Position numbers and translations under genes: made by a program | Origin: CAYUHK01 sp964475165 | GTDB lineage: Bacteria > Verrucomicrobiota > Kiritimatiellia > JAAZAB01 | NCBI GenBank assembly: GCA_964475165.1 | Contig: CAYYVN010000004.1 | Span: forward strand, 94,032 to 158,031 | Length of the DNA stretch: 64,000 nt | Reading direction: 5' to 3' | The notes under the pieces: generated by a model | Told to the model about the DNA's origin: nothing | What the model saw: the letters and a program-made list of their open reading frames with translations, nothing else | The model's database searches: none | In this document: one piece after another, positions 7,630 to 16,375 of the stretch | Layout of the letters: each line of letters opens with the position of its first letter | Numbering within the stretch: position 1 is the first letter of the stretch

Positions 7630-8154
7630 ATGGCTAACGAAAAGAAAGAGGTCCCAGAGTCGGCCGTGCCCCAGCCTAAAGCTGAGGCCGCTAAAACAGC
7701 GGCACCCAAAACGGCAGCGCCCACTGCTGCTCCGGCCGCCGCGGCCGGTGCTCCCGAAACGGCCGCCAGCCGTCCGGAGAAAACAGCGCGCCGTAAGGCG
7801 GCCCGCAGTGTCTCGGCGGGCATCGCCCATATCAGTGCCACTTTCAATAACACGCAGGTGGCCATTACCGATTTGAAGGGCGCTATGCTGGCTTGGAGCA
7901 GCTCGGGGCGCATGGGTTTTAAGGGCACCCGTAAGAGCACGGCCTATGCGGCAACGGTGGTTGCCCAGGATGTGGCGCGCCAGGTCTCGGCGTTTCGCAT
8001 GCAAGAAATTGAGGTGCGCGTGCAAGGTCCTGGTGCTGGCCGCGAATCGGCCATTCGTGCCATGCAAGCTGCCGGATTAACCGTTACCCTCATTCGAGAT
8101 GTTACGCCCATTCCGCATAATGGGTGTCGGCCGCGCAAACGGCGGCGGGTTTAA
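7630..8154 (+). CDS. rpsK: 30S ribosomal protein S11 with Ala/Pro/Lys-rich N-terminal extension
   Basis: S11 lines the mRNA exit channel on the 30S platform. The core from about residue 58 (AGIAHISATFNNTQVAITDLKG, GFKGTRKSTAYAA, then the DVTPIPHNGCRPRKRRRV end) is fully conserved. Ahead of it lies a low-complexity segment of roughly 55 residues made mostly of Ala, Pro, Lys and Glu, absent from typical S11 of about 120-130 residues. The ATG at 7630 follows a purine-rich GAGGAATAG ribosome binding region, so the extension is probably translated. Confidence 0.95.
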   Translation: MANEKKEVPESAVPQPKAEAAKTAAPKTAAPTAAPAAAAGAPETAASRPEKTARRKAARSVSAGIAHISATFNNTQVAITDLKGAMLAWSSSGRMGFKGTRKSTAYAATVVAQDVARQVSAFRMQEIEVRVQGPGAGRESAIRAMQAAGLTVTLIRDVTPIPHNGCRPRKRRRV

Positions 8155-8270
8155 TTGGCCGGCCTGAGGGAAGGCGGCGCTGGAGATCACACTGTGCTCA
8201 GGCATCAGGATCATCCATGAGGTGGCCAGCAGCTTGCATGATTAGCACTCTCTAAGAAAGGATCAATGGT

Positions 8271-8897
8271 ATGGGAAGATATAGCGGTCCAGTTTGTCGT
8301 TTATGTCGCCGGGAAGGCATGAAGCTTTTCCTGAAAGGCGATCGCTGCAGCATGGCCAAATGTCCTATTGATACTGGCCGGCCGGCGCCGGGCATGCATG
8401 GCGCGCGCCGATCCAAACCTTCCGATTATGCCCGCCAATTCCGAGAGAAGCAGCGTCTCAAACGGCACTTTGGATTGCAGGATAAACAATTTATGTTGTT
8501 TTTTAAGCGCGCCCAGCAGCGGCGGGGCATTACCGGCGATTACCTGCTGCAAATGTTGGAGATGCGCTTGGATAATCTGGTCTATCGCTTGGGATTTGCT
8601 TCCTCGCGGCGCGCCGCCCGCCAGCTTGTCTTACATAACCATGTGATGGTCAATGGGCGTAAGGCCAATATTCCCTCGCGGGTGCTTAAGGCTGGCGATT
8701 ATATCACGGTTAAAGATCATAAAAAAAGTCGCGAACTGGCCCAGCGCTCTTTGGATGCCACCGAAGGTAAAACTTTAGTTCCTTGGTTGGAACTGGATCG
8801 TAAAAATTTCCGGGGCGAGATCCTGCATGTGCCCGCCCGCGATGAGATGATGCCTTTGGTTGATGAACAGTTGATCGTGGAGATGTGCTCAAAATAA
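8271..8897 (+). CDS. rpsD: 30S ribosomal protein S4
   Basis: S4 starts assembly of the 30S body. The 208-residue protein begins MGRYSGPVCRLCRREGMKLF, includes a cysteine-containing N-terminal segment (CRLC, plus cysteines at about residues 26 and 31) and the S4 RNA-binding domain (RLDNLVYRLGFASSRRAARQLVLHNHVMVNG). ATG triplets occur at 8266 and 8271; the second gives the family N-terminus and is eight bases from AAAGGA. The 116-base spacer upstream of rpsD is long for this operon and may hold a leader structure, but no clear element was identified. Confidence 0.97.
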   Translation: MGRYSGPVCRLCRREGMKLFLKGDRCSMAKCPIDTGRPAPGMHGARRSKPSDYARQFREKQRLKRHFGLQDKQFMLFFKRAQQRRGITGDYLLQMLEMRLDNLVYRLGFASSRRAARQLVLHNHVMVNGRKANIPSRVLKAGDYITVKDHKKSRELAQRSLDATEGKTLVPWLELDRKNFRGEILHVPARDEMMPLVDEQLIVEMCSK

Positions 8898-9010
8898 TAA
8901 CAGCAAATTTGTCGGGGATAGATGTAGCCTTATGGACTCAAGGAGGGTGGCAGGCAGCCTGCGCCGCGCGTCGATATCCTCGGTGAAATCAGGTTGGAGG
9001 GAGTGGATCT

Positions 9011-10021
9011 ATGACTGTCAAGATAGCTAGATTTGAAATGCCCAAACGGGTTGACAAGGATGAAGCCACAGCCACCAGCACCTATGCCAAGTTTATAGCC
9101 GAACCGTTTGAATCTGGATATGGCCGGACGATCGGCAATGCCTTGCGCCGCGTGTTGTTGTCGTCGTTGGAAGGTGCCGCCATTTCGTCGGTGAAGATCG
9201 AAGGCGCCCATCATGAATTCTGTGCCATCCCGGGTGTCACCGAAGATGTCACTGATATCATTCTCAATCTCAAGAAGGTGCTGCTGCGCATTCACGGCCG
9301 TGAGCCGCGCACGGTCACCTTGCGCGCCCGCGGCGCGGGCGAAGTGACCGCCGCCAATATCGAGACCAATCAGTTTGTCGAGGTGCTCAATCCGGCGCAT
9401 TATATTGCCACCCTGGCTGAAGATGGGAAGCTGACCGCGCAGATAGAAGTTATGGTGGGGCGCGGTTTTCAGCCGGCCGATTGGAATGGCAAACGCGAAC
9501 AAGATATTGGGGCCATTCCCATCGATTGTATTTTTTCACCGGTGCAGCGCGTTAATTTTGCGGTGGAAAATGTGCGCGTGGGCCGGCGCACCGATTATGA
9601 AAAATTGATCGTTGAAGTTTGGACCGATGAACGTATTACGCCCGATGATGCCATGATTCGTGCGGCCACCATCCTGCGACATCATTTGGATGTTTTTGTG
9701 AATTATGATGAGGATATGCTGGAATTTGAGCAGAGCGAAAAGCAGATTGATCGCGAGCGCGAAGAGTTGCGACAGAAGCTCAATATGAGCGTGAATGAAA
9801 TTGAGCTCAGCGTGCGCGCCGCCAATTGCTTGAATAATGCCAACATCCTCACGGTGGGCCAATTGGCTCAGAAAACCGAGGCGGAAATGCTTCGCTATCG
9901 CAATTTCGGCCGGAAATCCTTACAGGAAATCCAGGAGAAACTCAAGGAACTGGGCCTTTCCATCGGCATGAAAATCGATGCCGATCTTTTAGATGTGCCC
10001 TCCACTGACGACGGCGCCTAA
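9011..10021 (+). CDS. rpoA: DNA-directed RNA polymerase alpha subunit
   Basis: Alpha dimerises to seed RNA polymerase assembly and its C-terminal domain contacts UP elements and activators. The N-domain carries FESGYGRTIGNALRRVLLSSLEGAA, and the C-domain contains ELSVRAANCLNNANILTVGQL with RNFGRKSLQEIQEKL. The 336-residue length is normal. It follows rpsD after 113 bases that contain the short inverted repeat GCAGGC/GCCTGC but no evident gene. Confidence 0.98.
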   Translation: MTVKIARFEMPKRVDKDEATATSTYAKFIAEPFESGYGRTIGNALRRVLLSSLEGAAISSVKIEGAHHEFCAIPGVTEDVTDIILNLKKVLLRIHGREPRTVTLRARGAGEVTAANIETNQFVEVLNPAHYIATLAEDGKLTAQIEVMVGRGFQPADWNGKREQDIGAIPIDCIFSPVQRVNFAVENVRVGRRTDYEKLIVEVWTDERITPDDAMIRAATILRHHLDVFVNYDEDMLEFEQSEKQIDREREELRQKLNMSVNEIELSVRAANCLNNANILTVGQLAQKTEAEMLRYRNFGRKSLQEIQEKLKELGLSIGMKIDADLLDVPSTDDGA

Positions 10022-10071
10022 TAAAAAATGCCTCAGGCTCAGACACGCAAGCATTATGAGGAAGATAAATT

Positions 10072-10500
10072 ATGCGGCATAGAAAGGTATCATCGAAATT
10101 TGGAAGATCCGCTGCGCATCGCAAAGCCATGTTGGCCAGCTTGGTCTGCAGTCTGATCTTTGAGAAGCGCATTACTACTACGCTGCCCAAAGCCAAGGCC
10201 ACGCGTCAACTAGCCGATAAAATGGTTACGCTCGGCAAGCGCGGCACCCTGGCGGCGCGTCGCCAGGCCGTAGCTGTTTTACGACGTAAGGAAATGGTGC
10301 GCATGCTCTTTAATGATATCGCTCCGCGCTGTCAGGATCGGGCCGGTGGCTACACACGCCTGATTAAATTGGCGCGTTACCGGAGCGATGGCGCCCCGCT
10401 GGCGATGGTCGAATGGGTCAATGTGCAAGCGGTGGATAAAAAGAAAAAACCGGCGCCTGAGGAAGAAAAATCGAAAAAAGCAGCTGCGGCGACAGGCTGA
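10072..10500 (+). CDS. rplQ: 50S ribosomal protein L17
   Basis: L17 is a 50S protein near the exit tunnel. The 142-residue product begins MRHRKVSSKFGRSAAHRKAM and contains SLIFEKRITTTLPKAKATRQLADKM and GGYTRLIKL, the family hallmarks. The last 20 or so residues are Lys/Glu/Ala-rich and low-complexity, a tail beyond the usual end. It is the last gene of the alpha operon; the next gene on the strand belongs to another system. Confidence 0.97.
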   Translation: MRHRKVSSKFGRSAAHRKAMLASLVCSLIFEKRITTTLPKAKATRQLADKMVTLGKRGTLAARRQAVAVLRRKEMVRMLFNDIAPRCQDRAGGYTRLIKLARYRSDGAPLAMVEWVNVQAVDKKKKPAPEEEKSKKAAAATG

Positions 10501-10577
10501 TCAAAAGAGGGATCTGGCCAAGACCCCAGCATGCCAGATGAATGAGAGCCGGATCCGGCTGCTCGCGGAGATTGCTT

Positions 10578-11861
10578 GTGCCATCATTTAAGTACACGGC
10601 CTCTGATGCCCAAGGCCAAGAAGTGAGCGGTCAGTTGGAAGCCGTCAACCGCGTGGCCGCTCTGGCCAAACTCAAGGAGATGGGGCTTTTTCCATCCCAT
10701 CTGGCCGAGGTGACAGCGAAATCCAGCGCCAAACGCATGCCCTCGGCCCGCGCGGCGGGCGCTCCGGCCCAACCTTGGAATATCAACATTCCCTTGCCGC
10801 GGTTTTTAATCGGACGGGTCAGCACCAAACAGACCATGGTCTTCACTCGTCAGCTGGCGACCCTGCTGGATGCTGGCATTCCCATCTTACGTGCCTTGCA
10901 GATTTTGCAAAAGCAGGAGAAACATATTGGGCTCAAAAATATCATTGGTGATCTGTGCGAGGCCGTGGAAAGCGGCGCCACTTTTGCAGAAGCCTTGGGC
11001 CAGCATCCCAAGGCCTTCAATAAACTCTTCGTTAATATGGTTCGCGCTGGGGAAGTGGGTGGCGTGCTGGAAGTCACGCTGAACCGCCTGGCGGAGTTCA
11101 TCGAAAAAGCCGAAAAAATCAAGACCACCGTGCGCGGGGCCATGGTCTATCCGATCATCGTTCTCATCACGGCCGTAGGCATCATGGCCTTTTTAATGGT
11201 CAAAATCATACCCTCCTTTACCGGTATTTTTGATAGCTTGCTGAAAGGTACCGAGCTGCCGGCGCTGACTCAATTCGTAATTAATGTTAGTGATATGTTC
11301 ATCCACCGGACCCCCGTTGTGGTGATTACCTTGGCGGCCTTGATTGTCAGCATCCACCTGATCGGACGCACCCGCCTGGGACGCCATTATCTGGATTTAC
11401 TGAAAATGAATATCCCTGTCATCGGAGGCCTCATTTCCAAGGTTGTCATCTCGCGTTTCTCGCGTACCCTGGGCACGCTCCTGACCTCTGGTGTGCAGAT
11501 TTTACAGGCTCTGACGATTGTCCGAGATGCATCCGGCAACGAAGTCGTGGCCCGGGCGATTCAGTCGGTCCATGATAGTCTCAAGGAAGGGGAGACCTTC
11601 GCTTTGCCCTTGGAAAATTCCAGAGTTTTTCCTTCCATGGTGGTTAGTATGGTGGCCGTAGGCGAAGAAACCGGCCGCCTCCCCGAAATGTTGGTGAAAA
11701 TCGCCGATAATTATGATACCGAGGTCGATGCGGCGGTGGCCGGCTTAACTTCCATCATTGAGCCGGTTCTGATCATCTTTCTGGCTGTAGTGGTAGGCAC
11801 GATTGTGGTGGCCATGTTCTTGCCCTTGATTACGATTATCTCCAGCATGCAAACCAATTAA
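10578..11861 (+). CDS. Type II secretion/type IV pilus inner-membrane platform protein (GspF/PilC family)
   Basis: GspF/PilC proteins form the inner-membrane platform on which the assembly ATPase works. The protein starts with the short FKYTASDAQGQEVSGQLEA domain, followed by two T2SSF domains: the first has FTRQLATLLDAGIPILRAL at about residue 90 and the second FSRTLGTLLTSGVQILQAL at about 295. Three hydrophobic helices are visible. The GTG at 10578 gives the usual V-P-S-F-K-Y start; an ATG at 10542 would add twelve unrelated residues. No ATPase, pilin or secretin gene is nearby, so its partners must be elsewhere. Confidence 0.88.
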   Translation: MPSFKYTASDAQGQEVSGQLEAVNRVAALAKLKEMGLFPSHLAEVTAKSSAKRMPSARAAGAPAQPWNINIPLPRFLIGRVSTKQTMVFTRQLATLLDAGIPILRALQILQKQEKHIGLKNIIGDLCEAVESGATFAEALGQHPKAFNKLFVNMVRAGEVGGVLEVTLNRLAEFIEKAEKIKTTVRGAMVYPIIVLITAVGIMAFLMVKIIPSFTGIFDSLLKGTELPALTQFVINVSDMFIHRTPVVVITLAALIVSIHLIGRTRLGRHYLDLLKMNIPVIGGLISKVVISRFSRTLGTLLTSGVQILQALTIVRDASGNEVVARAIQSVHDSLKEGETFALPLENSRVFPSMVVSMVAVGEETGRLPEMLVKIADNYDTEVDAAVAGLTSIIEPVLIIFLAVVVGTIVVAMFLPLITIISSMQTN

Positions 11862-11874
11862 AGATGATGGGTTT

Positions 11875-12594
11875 GTGCCGGCCATAAAAAAGGGGGGCCT
11901 GCCCCTCAGCGCCGCCCGCTTTGCCCAAGCGATGAGATCCTTCCCTGGCCATCCATCAAGCAGCCCTGAATACCCAGTGGGGCATGTGGGCTGTAAGCTA
12001 AAAGCTGCTTTTTTTCTAAGACCCAATGTCGCCCAAATCAGCCAAGATCTTCTGGGCAAAATGCTCTACACACGTGTGGGGCGCGGCCCGGTCACCGGCG
12101 GTCTGATTGTGGAGACCGAGGCTTACGGAGGCATAACCGATCGGGCTTCACACGCTTTTGGCGGCCGGCGCACCAAGCGCACAGCTGTCATGTTTCGCCG
12201 GGGCGGCATAGCCTATGTTTATCTCTGCTATGGTCTGCATTATTTATTTAATATTATCACCAATCAAGTTGGTATCCCGGATGCCGTGCTCATTCGGGCG
12301 ATTCAACCGCTCAGGGGCCTTGATACCATGTTGGCGCGCCGTCGCCAGACGCATTTGAGCAAGAGCTTGGCTGCCGGCCCCGCAAGGCTGGCAGCGGCTC
12401 TCGGGCTGCATTTGCAGCATAACGGATGCAGTCTCGGCGGCAGGGAGATCTGGCTGGAGACTGGTATAGCTGTGCGCCCCGCACAAATTGTGGCCGGCCC
12501 TCGGATCGGCGTGCATTATGCGGGCGTTGATGCTCAGCGGCCCTGGCGTTTTGGGCTCCGCGATAATTCCTGGATCAGCCGACCATTCCCCTGA
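11875..12594 (+). CDS. 3-methyladenine DNA glycosylase (AAG/MPG family)
   Basis: The enzyme excises alkylated purines in base-excision repair. The AAG core is clear: LLGKMLYTRVGRG, the catalytic IVETEAYGG with its glutamate, DRASHAFGGRRTKRT, then GIAYVYLCYGLHYLFNIIT, followed by AVLIRAIQPL and the GPARLAAALGL block. The core starts about 45 residues after the GTG at 11875, and the preceding part is not family-like, so the real start could be ATG 11932 or GTG 11986. It ends eight bases before the end of the convergent gene at 12603. Confidence 0.87.
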   Translation: MPAIKKGGLPLSAARFAQAMRSFPGHPSSSPEYPVGHVGCKLKAAFFLRPNVAQISQDLLGKMLYTRVGRGPVTGGLIVETEAYGGITDRASHAFGGRRTKRTAVMFRRGGIAYVYLCYGLHYLFNIITNQVGIPDAVLIRAIQPLRGLDTMLARRRQTHLSKSLAAGPARLAAALGLHLQHNGCSLGGREIWLETGIAVRPAQIVAGPRIGVHYAGVDAQRPWRFGLRDNSWISRPFP

Positions 12595-12602
12595 TGGCGC
12601 AT

Positions 12603-14030
12603 TTATGGGCGCCAGGCCCATAGCAGGATGGCCGTGGCCATGGCCGCATTGAGTGATTCAATCCGGTTAACAAGCGGAATGGAGATCAAACGTGCCCGCC
12701 GGCGGATTATCTCCGGCAAGCCCAGCCCTTCCATGCCGACCACCAATCCGTAGTGGCGCGGCGGGCGCTTGATCCGCTCCAAGGGCTCGCCGCGGGCATC
12801 CAGCGCCAATAAAGGGATGGCTCCGGTGTCCGGCAAAGCTGGCAGGGCCGGGCCGGTTTCGATCCTTATTTTCCAGACTGCGCCGGCTGAAGCGCGGACA
12901 GCTTTGGGCAGAAAGGGGCAGGCGGCTTCTTGCAGTAAGACAACTCGGGCGGCGCCCAGGCCGGCCGCCGCTCGAATGACGCTCCCCACATTTTCAGGAT
13001 CCCCAAAGGGAATGAAGAGCGTGCAGCCCTCAGGCCATGGCGCCTGTGGATCAAATGTCTGCAGGGTCGGTTGGCTTAAAGTGACCAAGGGTCCCGGCAG
13101 ACCCATTAGATTTAGCCGCTGGAATTGCTGCTGCGCTAAAACTATCCAGCGATAATTTTGCAACTCAGCTGGCGGGGGAGGCATGTCTGCCGTGGAGATC
13201 CAATCGAGGATACGCCCTGATTGTTCAGTGCGCAGTTCCCGTAAGATTTTGGGACCGCCCGTCAAGAATTTTGCCTGCAGCCGAATGCCTTTGGCGGTAT
13301 GTAAGGCCATCAGCTTTTTGAAAGTCGTATTGGCTGCGCTGGTAATGGCGGCCGGGCGCCGCGGGGGTCGTGCCTCAGCCTGCCGTTCATATACCATCAG
13401 CAAACCTTCTGCGCCCATGGGTAGTACATAGCTTTTTTGGCGCACCAGCCGGTAGGCGGGTTGATCGCTGAAGACCGCCTGGAGGGCCGGCCGGCTCTGC
13501 GGGGCGAGCAAGAATATGGCCTGCCCGCCCGCCGCCAGGCATTCCTTCAGATAGGCTGTCCTGGCGCTGAAGCCCTGGGCTACTGGGCGCGCAAGCACCC
13601 CCGTCAGCGCTGGCTGGCGAGCAATATCCGGACTGCCGCTCTGCACCTTAATGCCTTTCAGCTGCAAGCGATCAATGCTTTCCTGCCAAAAAGCCAGGCT
13701 ATCTTGGCAGGGGTCCGCCAAGATAATGTTTATATCCGGGCGCATGATTTTGAGGGCTAGCCCCAGCATCCCAGTTTCTATTCCTAGAACCATCAAGGAA
13801 GCCGGTAGCTGCAGCAGGCGAGGCAAAAGAGCGCCTTCCAGGTAATCTTGGGTCGTGCTGGCTGAGCTGGGCTGGCGCGTTAATTTCAGTTTAGCGTTGG
13901 GCCCTTGGAGGAACTGATCAAGGGCCCAGAATAGACGCTGTTGTTCGCTGGAAAGCGCTACCTGTGCCTGGGAGCAAGAATCGGCTAAGAGGGAGCTGCT
14001 GGTCGGCGCGGAATGAGGCATCGGCTTCAT
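12603..14030 (-). CDS. Fusion of a degenerate RsmG-like domain and a SpoU-family RNA 2'-O-methyltransferase
   Basis: The C-terminal half (residues about 225-475) is a SpoU/TrmH enzyme: a substrate-binding domain (SAANTTFKKLMALHTAKGIR, FLTGGPKILREL), motif 1 NVGSVIRAAAGLGAARVVLL at 347-366, motif 2 GLVVGMEGLGLPEII and motif 3 IPLVNRIESLNAAMATAILL. The N-terminal half (about 30-215) resembles the 16S rRNA G527 methyltransferase RsmG: a tandem-helix start, LKLTRQPS, and VLGIETGMLGLALKI where RsmG has its glycine-rich SAM loop. The glycines and the Asp of that loop are largely lost, so this half is probably not catalytic. It starts inside the end of the upstream minus-strand gene (ATGA overlap). 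The SpoU call is firm; RsmG ancestry is an inference from pattern. Confidence 0.82.
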   Translation of the reverse strand: MKPMPHSAPTSSSLLADSCSQAQVALSSEQQRLFWALDQFLQGPNAKLKLTRQPSSASTTQDYLEGALLPRLLQLPASLMVLGIETGMLGLALKIMRPDINIILADPCQDSLAFWQESIDRLQLKGIKVQSGSPDIARQPALTGVLARPVAQGFSARTAYLKECLAAGGQAIFLLAPQSRPALQAVFSDQPAYRLVRQKSYVLPMGAEGLLMVYERQAEARPPRRPAAITSAANTTFKKLMALHTAKGIRLQAKFLTGGPKILRELRTEQSGRILDWISTADMPPPPAELQNYRWIVLAQQQFQRLNLMGLPGPLVTLSQPTLQTFDPQAPWPEGCTLFIPFGDPENVGSVIRAAAGLGAARVVLLQEAACPFLPKAVRASAGAVWKIRIETGPALPALPDTGAIPLLALDARGEPLERIKRPPRHYGLVVGMEGLGLPEIIRRRARLISIPLVNRIESLNAAMATAILLWAWRP

Positions 14031-14746
14031 GTCCGTTTCATAACTTCCTTTTCTGAACGGATAAGTACTTCCAGCATGGCCAAAGCGTCGGTCGCGGCCC
14101 GCAGTTGCGCGAGCATGCCAGTCTTCATGCCCATCATGCAGAGGCGTGCTAAAACATGCAGATGGATCCGATCATCCTGGCAGCAAATCAAAAAAAACAG
14201 ATCGGTAGTGCTGCCATCCGGAGCCCCGAAGGGCAAGGGTTGAATGGTCCGTCCCAAGACAATAAAGGAATCGGCAAACATATAAGGATCTTGATGGCGC
14301 GGATGCAGTAAAGCAATGCCTTCTGGCAAAGCTGTGGAACACAAACGCTCGCGATTTTCCAGGCTTTGGAGTAAATCAGTGGCCGAGGAGAGCAAGGCGG
14401 TTTGATCAGCCAGTTCTACCATAGCTCGCAAGAGCGATGGCTTGGTACGCGAGGTTAAAGCAGGCCTGATATATTCTTGTTTGATCAGGTCGCAAACAAT
14501 CACGTCTTCTTGGGACAGATTGCGAGTTTTAGCAGAGCTATTCTTATGATAGGCGGTCAGTTTCTTTTCAGAGGAGCCCAGAATCCTTTGCGAAGCCCAG
14601 GCATCGAGATCTTTTTTGCGGAAGCTCAGGCGCGTTCCATGTTTTTCAAAGGGAATTTCCTGCTGGCGTACCAGGAGCTCCACATCCGCTTGGGGCATAT
14701 TTAGATATTGGCTGGCCTCGTTGAGGTTGAGCGTGCGATAAGACAC
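14027..14746 (-). CDS. HTH (excisionase-type) fused to PTS EIIA-like domain
   Basis: Residues 5-55 form a MerR/excisionase-type helix-turn-helix (LNLNEASQYLNMPQADVELLVRQQEIPFEKHG... FRKKDLDAWA). Residues about 85-235 resemble the fructose/nitrogen PTS IIA domain, with the phospho-acceptor histidine at about 148 in PEGIALLHPRHQD, where PtsN-type proteins have an IPH motif. No EIIB or EIIC is encoded nearby, so a regulatory rather than transport role is likely. It is followed by the SpoU fusion gene with an ATGA overlap. Family assignment is good; its target is unknown. Confidence 0.8.
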   Translation of the reverse strand: MSYRTLNLNEASQYLNMPQADVELLVRQQEIPFEKHGTRLSFRKKDLDAWASQRILGSSEKKLTAYHKNSSAKTRNLSQEDVIVCDLIKQEYIRPALTSRTKPSLLRAMVELADQTALLSSATDLLQSLENRERLCSTALPEGIALLHPRHQDPYMFADSFIVLGRTIQPLPFGAPDGSTTDLFFLICCQDDRIHLHVLARLCMMGMKTGMLAQLRAATDALAMLEVLIRSEKEVMKRT

Positions 14747-14766
14747 CTGAGTTCTCCCTTCAGCTG

Positions 14767-14789
14767 GGCGGCCCGTTTCCCGGGCCGCC
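14767..14789. repeat. Perfect 9-bp inverted repeat in a divergent intergenic region
   Basis: GGCGGCCCG at 14767-14775 and its complement at 14781-14789 enclose a five-base loop. It lies 20 bases upstream of the minus-strand EIIA-like gene, in the 282-base region shared with the CtpA-type protease gene. There is no T-run after either arm, so a terminator is unlikely; it may be an operator or a 5' UTR hairpin. TATAAT follows directly at 14790-14795, but no matching -35 is present. Confidence 0.4.
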
Positions 14790-15028
14790 TATAATGAAAA
14801 CAGGTCTCGCCGCGGCTGTCAAGAGCGCGCCAGAATGCGCGGCCTCACGCCCGGCGGCCTTTGGTAGCGCAGGCACGGGTGCTAGTTCCCGCCAGCTTTG
14901 CTTCCCTGGCCGGCACAGGGCCAGCCATCCTTTTTATATCCTTAAATTGCCAAACGAGCAGCCATCGCATATAGTATGCCTTGAGCCGGGCATCATGCGG
15001 ATGCCGCTGGCGATACGGGAGCCAAGCC

Positions 15029-16375
15029 ATGGCGGGGCGGGTAAAAAATATGGGGCAGCGGCTATTGTGGCTACTGCTCTTTTCCTTATTGGGCTGGAAT
15101 CTGGTGGTGGGCGCTAAAATAGCTGCTCATCCCGATAAGCCGCCGGACTCTTTGGACACGGCCTTTGAGAAAATGCGCCTCTTGACCAATGTTCTTCTGG
15201 AAATTCGTAAAAGTTATGTGGACGAAGAGAAAACTGAATATAAGGAGCTGCTCTATGGCGCGCTGCGCGGCATGCTCCAGGCTTTAGACCCGCACAGCCA
15301 ATTCATGGATCCGGATATGTTTCGCGATATGCGCAACGATACCGCCGGTGAATTTGGCGGGTTGGGCATTGTGATCGGCATTCGAGATAATGTGTTAACA
15401 GTCATTGCTCCCATGGAGGATACCCCGGCATTTCGAGCTGGCATTTTGCATGGCGATAAAATAGTGGCCATTGATGGCGAATCAACCGAAAATATGTCGC
15501 TGCAGGAGGCGGTCAAGAAAATGCGAGGTGAACCGGGCACCAAGGTTAAGATCAAGATCATCCGCCTGAAACCGCAGGAAATCAAAGAATTGGAGCTGGG
15601 CCGCGCTATTATCAAGGTGGAAAGCGTTAAAGGCGCCACTATTTTAGAAGACCAGGTGGGCTATGTGCGTATTACCCAGTTCAATGAGCCAACTGCCGAT
15701 GCCTTACAGAAGGCCCTGGCCGATCTTTTGAGTCAAGGCATGCAGGCCTTGATTCTGGATCTGCGTAATAATCCCGGTGGCCTCTTGAGTTCAGCCGTCG
15801 ATACCAGCGAAAAATTCCTGGCCAGTGGCCGCTTGATTGTCTCCACCAAGGGGCGCCATGATCTGGGCGGCCCAGGGCGCTATCTGGCTCGCGGGAAGGT
15901 GCATTATCTTGATTTTCCGATGGTTGTTTTGGTCAATGGCGGCAGCGCTAGCGCCGCGGAAATCCTGGCGGGCGCTTTACAGGATAATCAGCGCGCGATT
16001 ATTTTAGGGGAGAAGACTTTTGGCAAGGGATCTGTCCAAAGTGTTTTGCCGCTGGAAGATGGGTCCGCGATTCGGCTGACCACCGCCAAGTATTACACTC
16101 CCAGTGGCCGGACGATTCATGAAAAAGGTGTCGAACCCGATATCACCGTCTACATGCCAGCCGAACAATGGCGCCGCGTGCTCCTGCAACGCTCGCGCGC
16201 AGAAATCGGAGATTTCGAACTTACCGAAGAGCCGGCTTTGGAGGCTGAGACGCTGGCAGAGGAAGCGGCCCGTGATCTGCAACTGGAACGCGCTCTGGAG
16301 CTTTTGAAGGGGATCCAGCGCTATCAATCGCTGCAAGGAGCCGGTTCCCTCGCGTATAAGAAAAAACCGGCATGA
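15029..16375 (+). CDS. Carboxyl-terminal processing peptidase (S41, CtpA-type)
   Basis: These serine proteases trim or degrade periplasmic proteins. The N-terminus has a membrane/signal helix (LLWLLLFSLLGWNLVVG) at about residues 12-28, then a PDZ domain (FGGLGIVIGIRDNVLTVIAP, AGILHGDKIVAIDGE), then the S41 domain with LILDLRNNPGGLL, the nucleophile serine in VNGGSASAAEILAGAL and the lysine in GEKTFGKGSVQ. ATG 15029 is preferred; an earlier in-frame start at 14981 would precede the signal helix with unrelated residues. Its stop overlaps the tsaD start (ATGA), so the two genes are probably co-translated. Confidence 0.93.
   Translation: MAGRVKNMGQRLLWLLLFSLLGWNLVVGAKIAAHPDKPPDSLDTAFEKMRLLTNVLLEIRKSYVDEEKTEYKELLYGALRGMLQALDPHSQFMDPDMFRDMRNDTAGEFGGLGIVIGIRDNVLTVIAPMEDTPAFRAGILHGDKIVAIDGESTENMSLQEAVKKMRGEPGTKVKIKIIRLKPQEIKELELGRAIIKVESVKGATILEDQVGYVRITQFNEPTADALQKALADLLSQGMQALILDLRNNPGGLLSSAVDTSEKFLASGRLIVSTKGRHDLGGPGRYLARGKVHYLDFPMVVLVNGGSASAAEILAGALQDNQRAIILGEKTFGKGSVQSVLPLEDGSAIRLTTAKYYTPSGRTIHEKGVEPDITVYMPAEQWRRVLLQRSRAEIGDFELTEEPALEAETLAEEAARDLQLERALELLKGIQRYQSLQGAGSLAYKKKPA

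Noticed and set aside
7198..8067. Minus-strand open frame of 289 codons across rpsM and rpsK
   Set aside because: It is antisense to two certain ribosomal genes.
14790..14795. TATAAT directly after the hairpin
   Set aside because: No -35 at the right distance on the plus strand, so it cannot be called a promoter.
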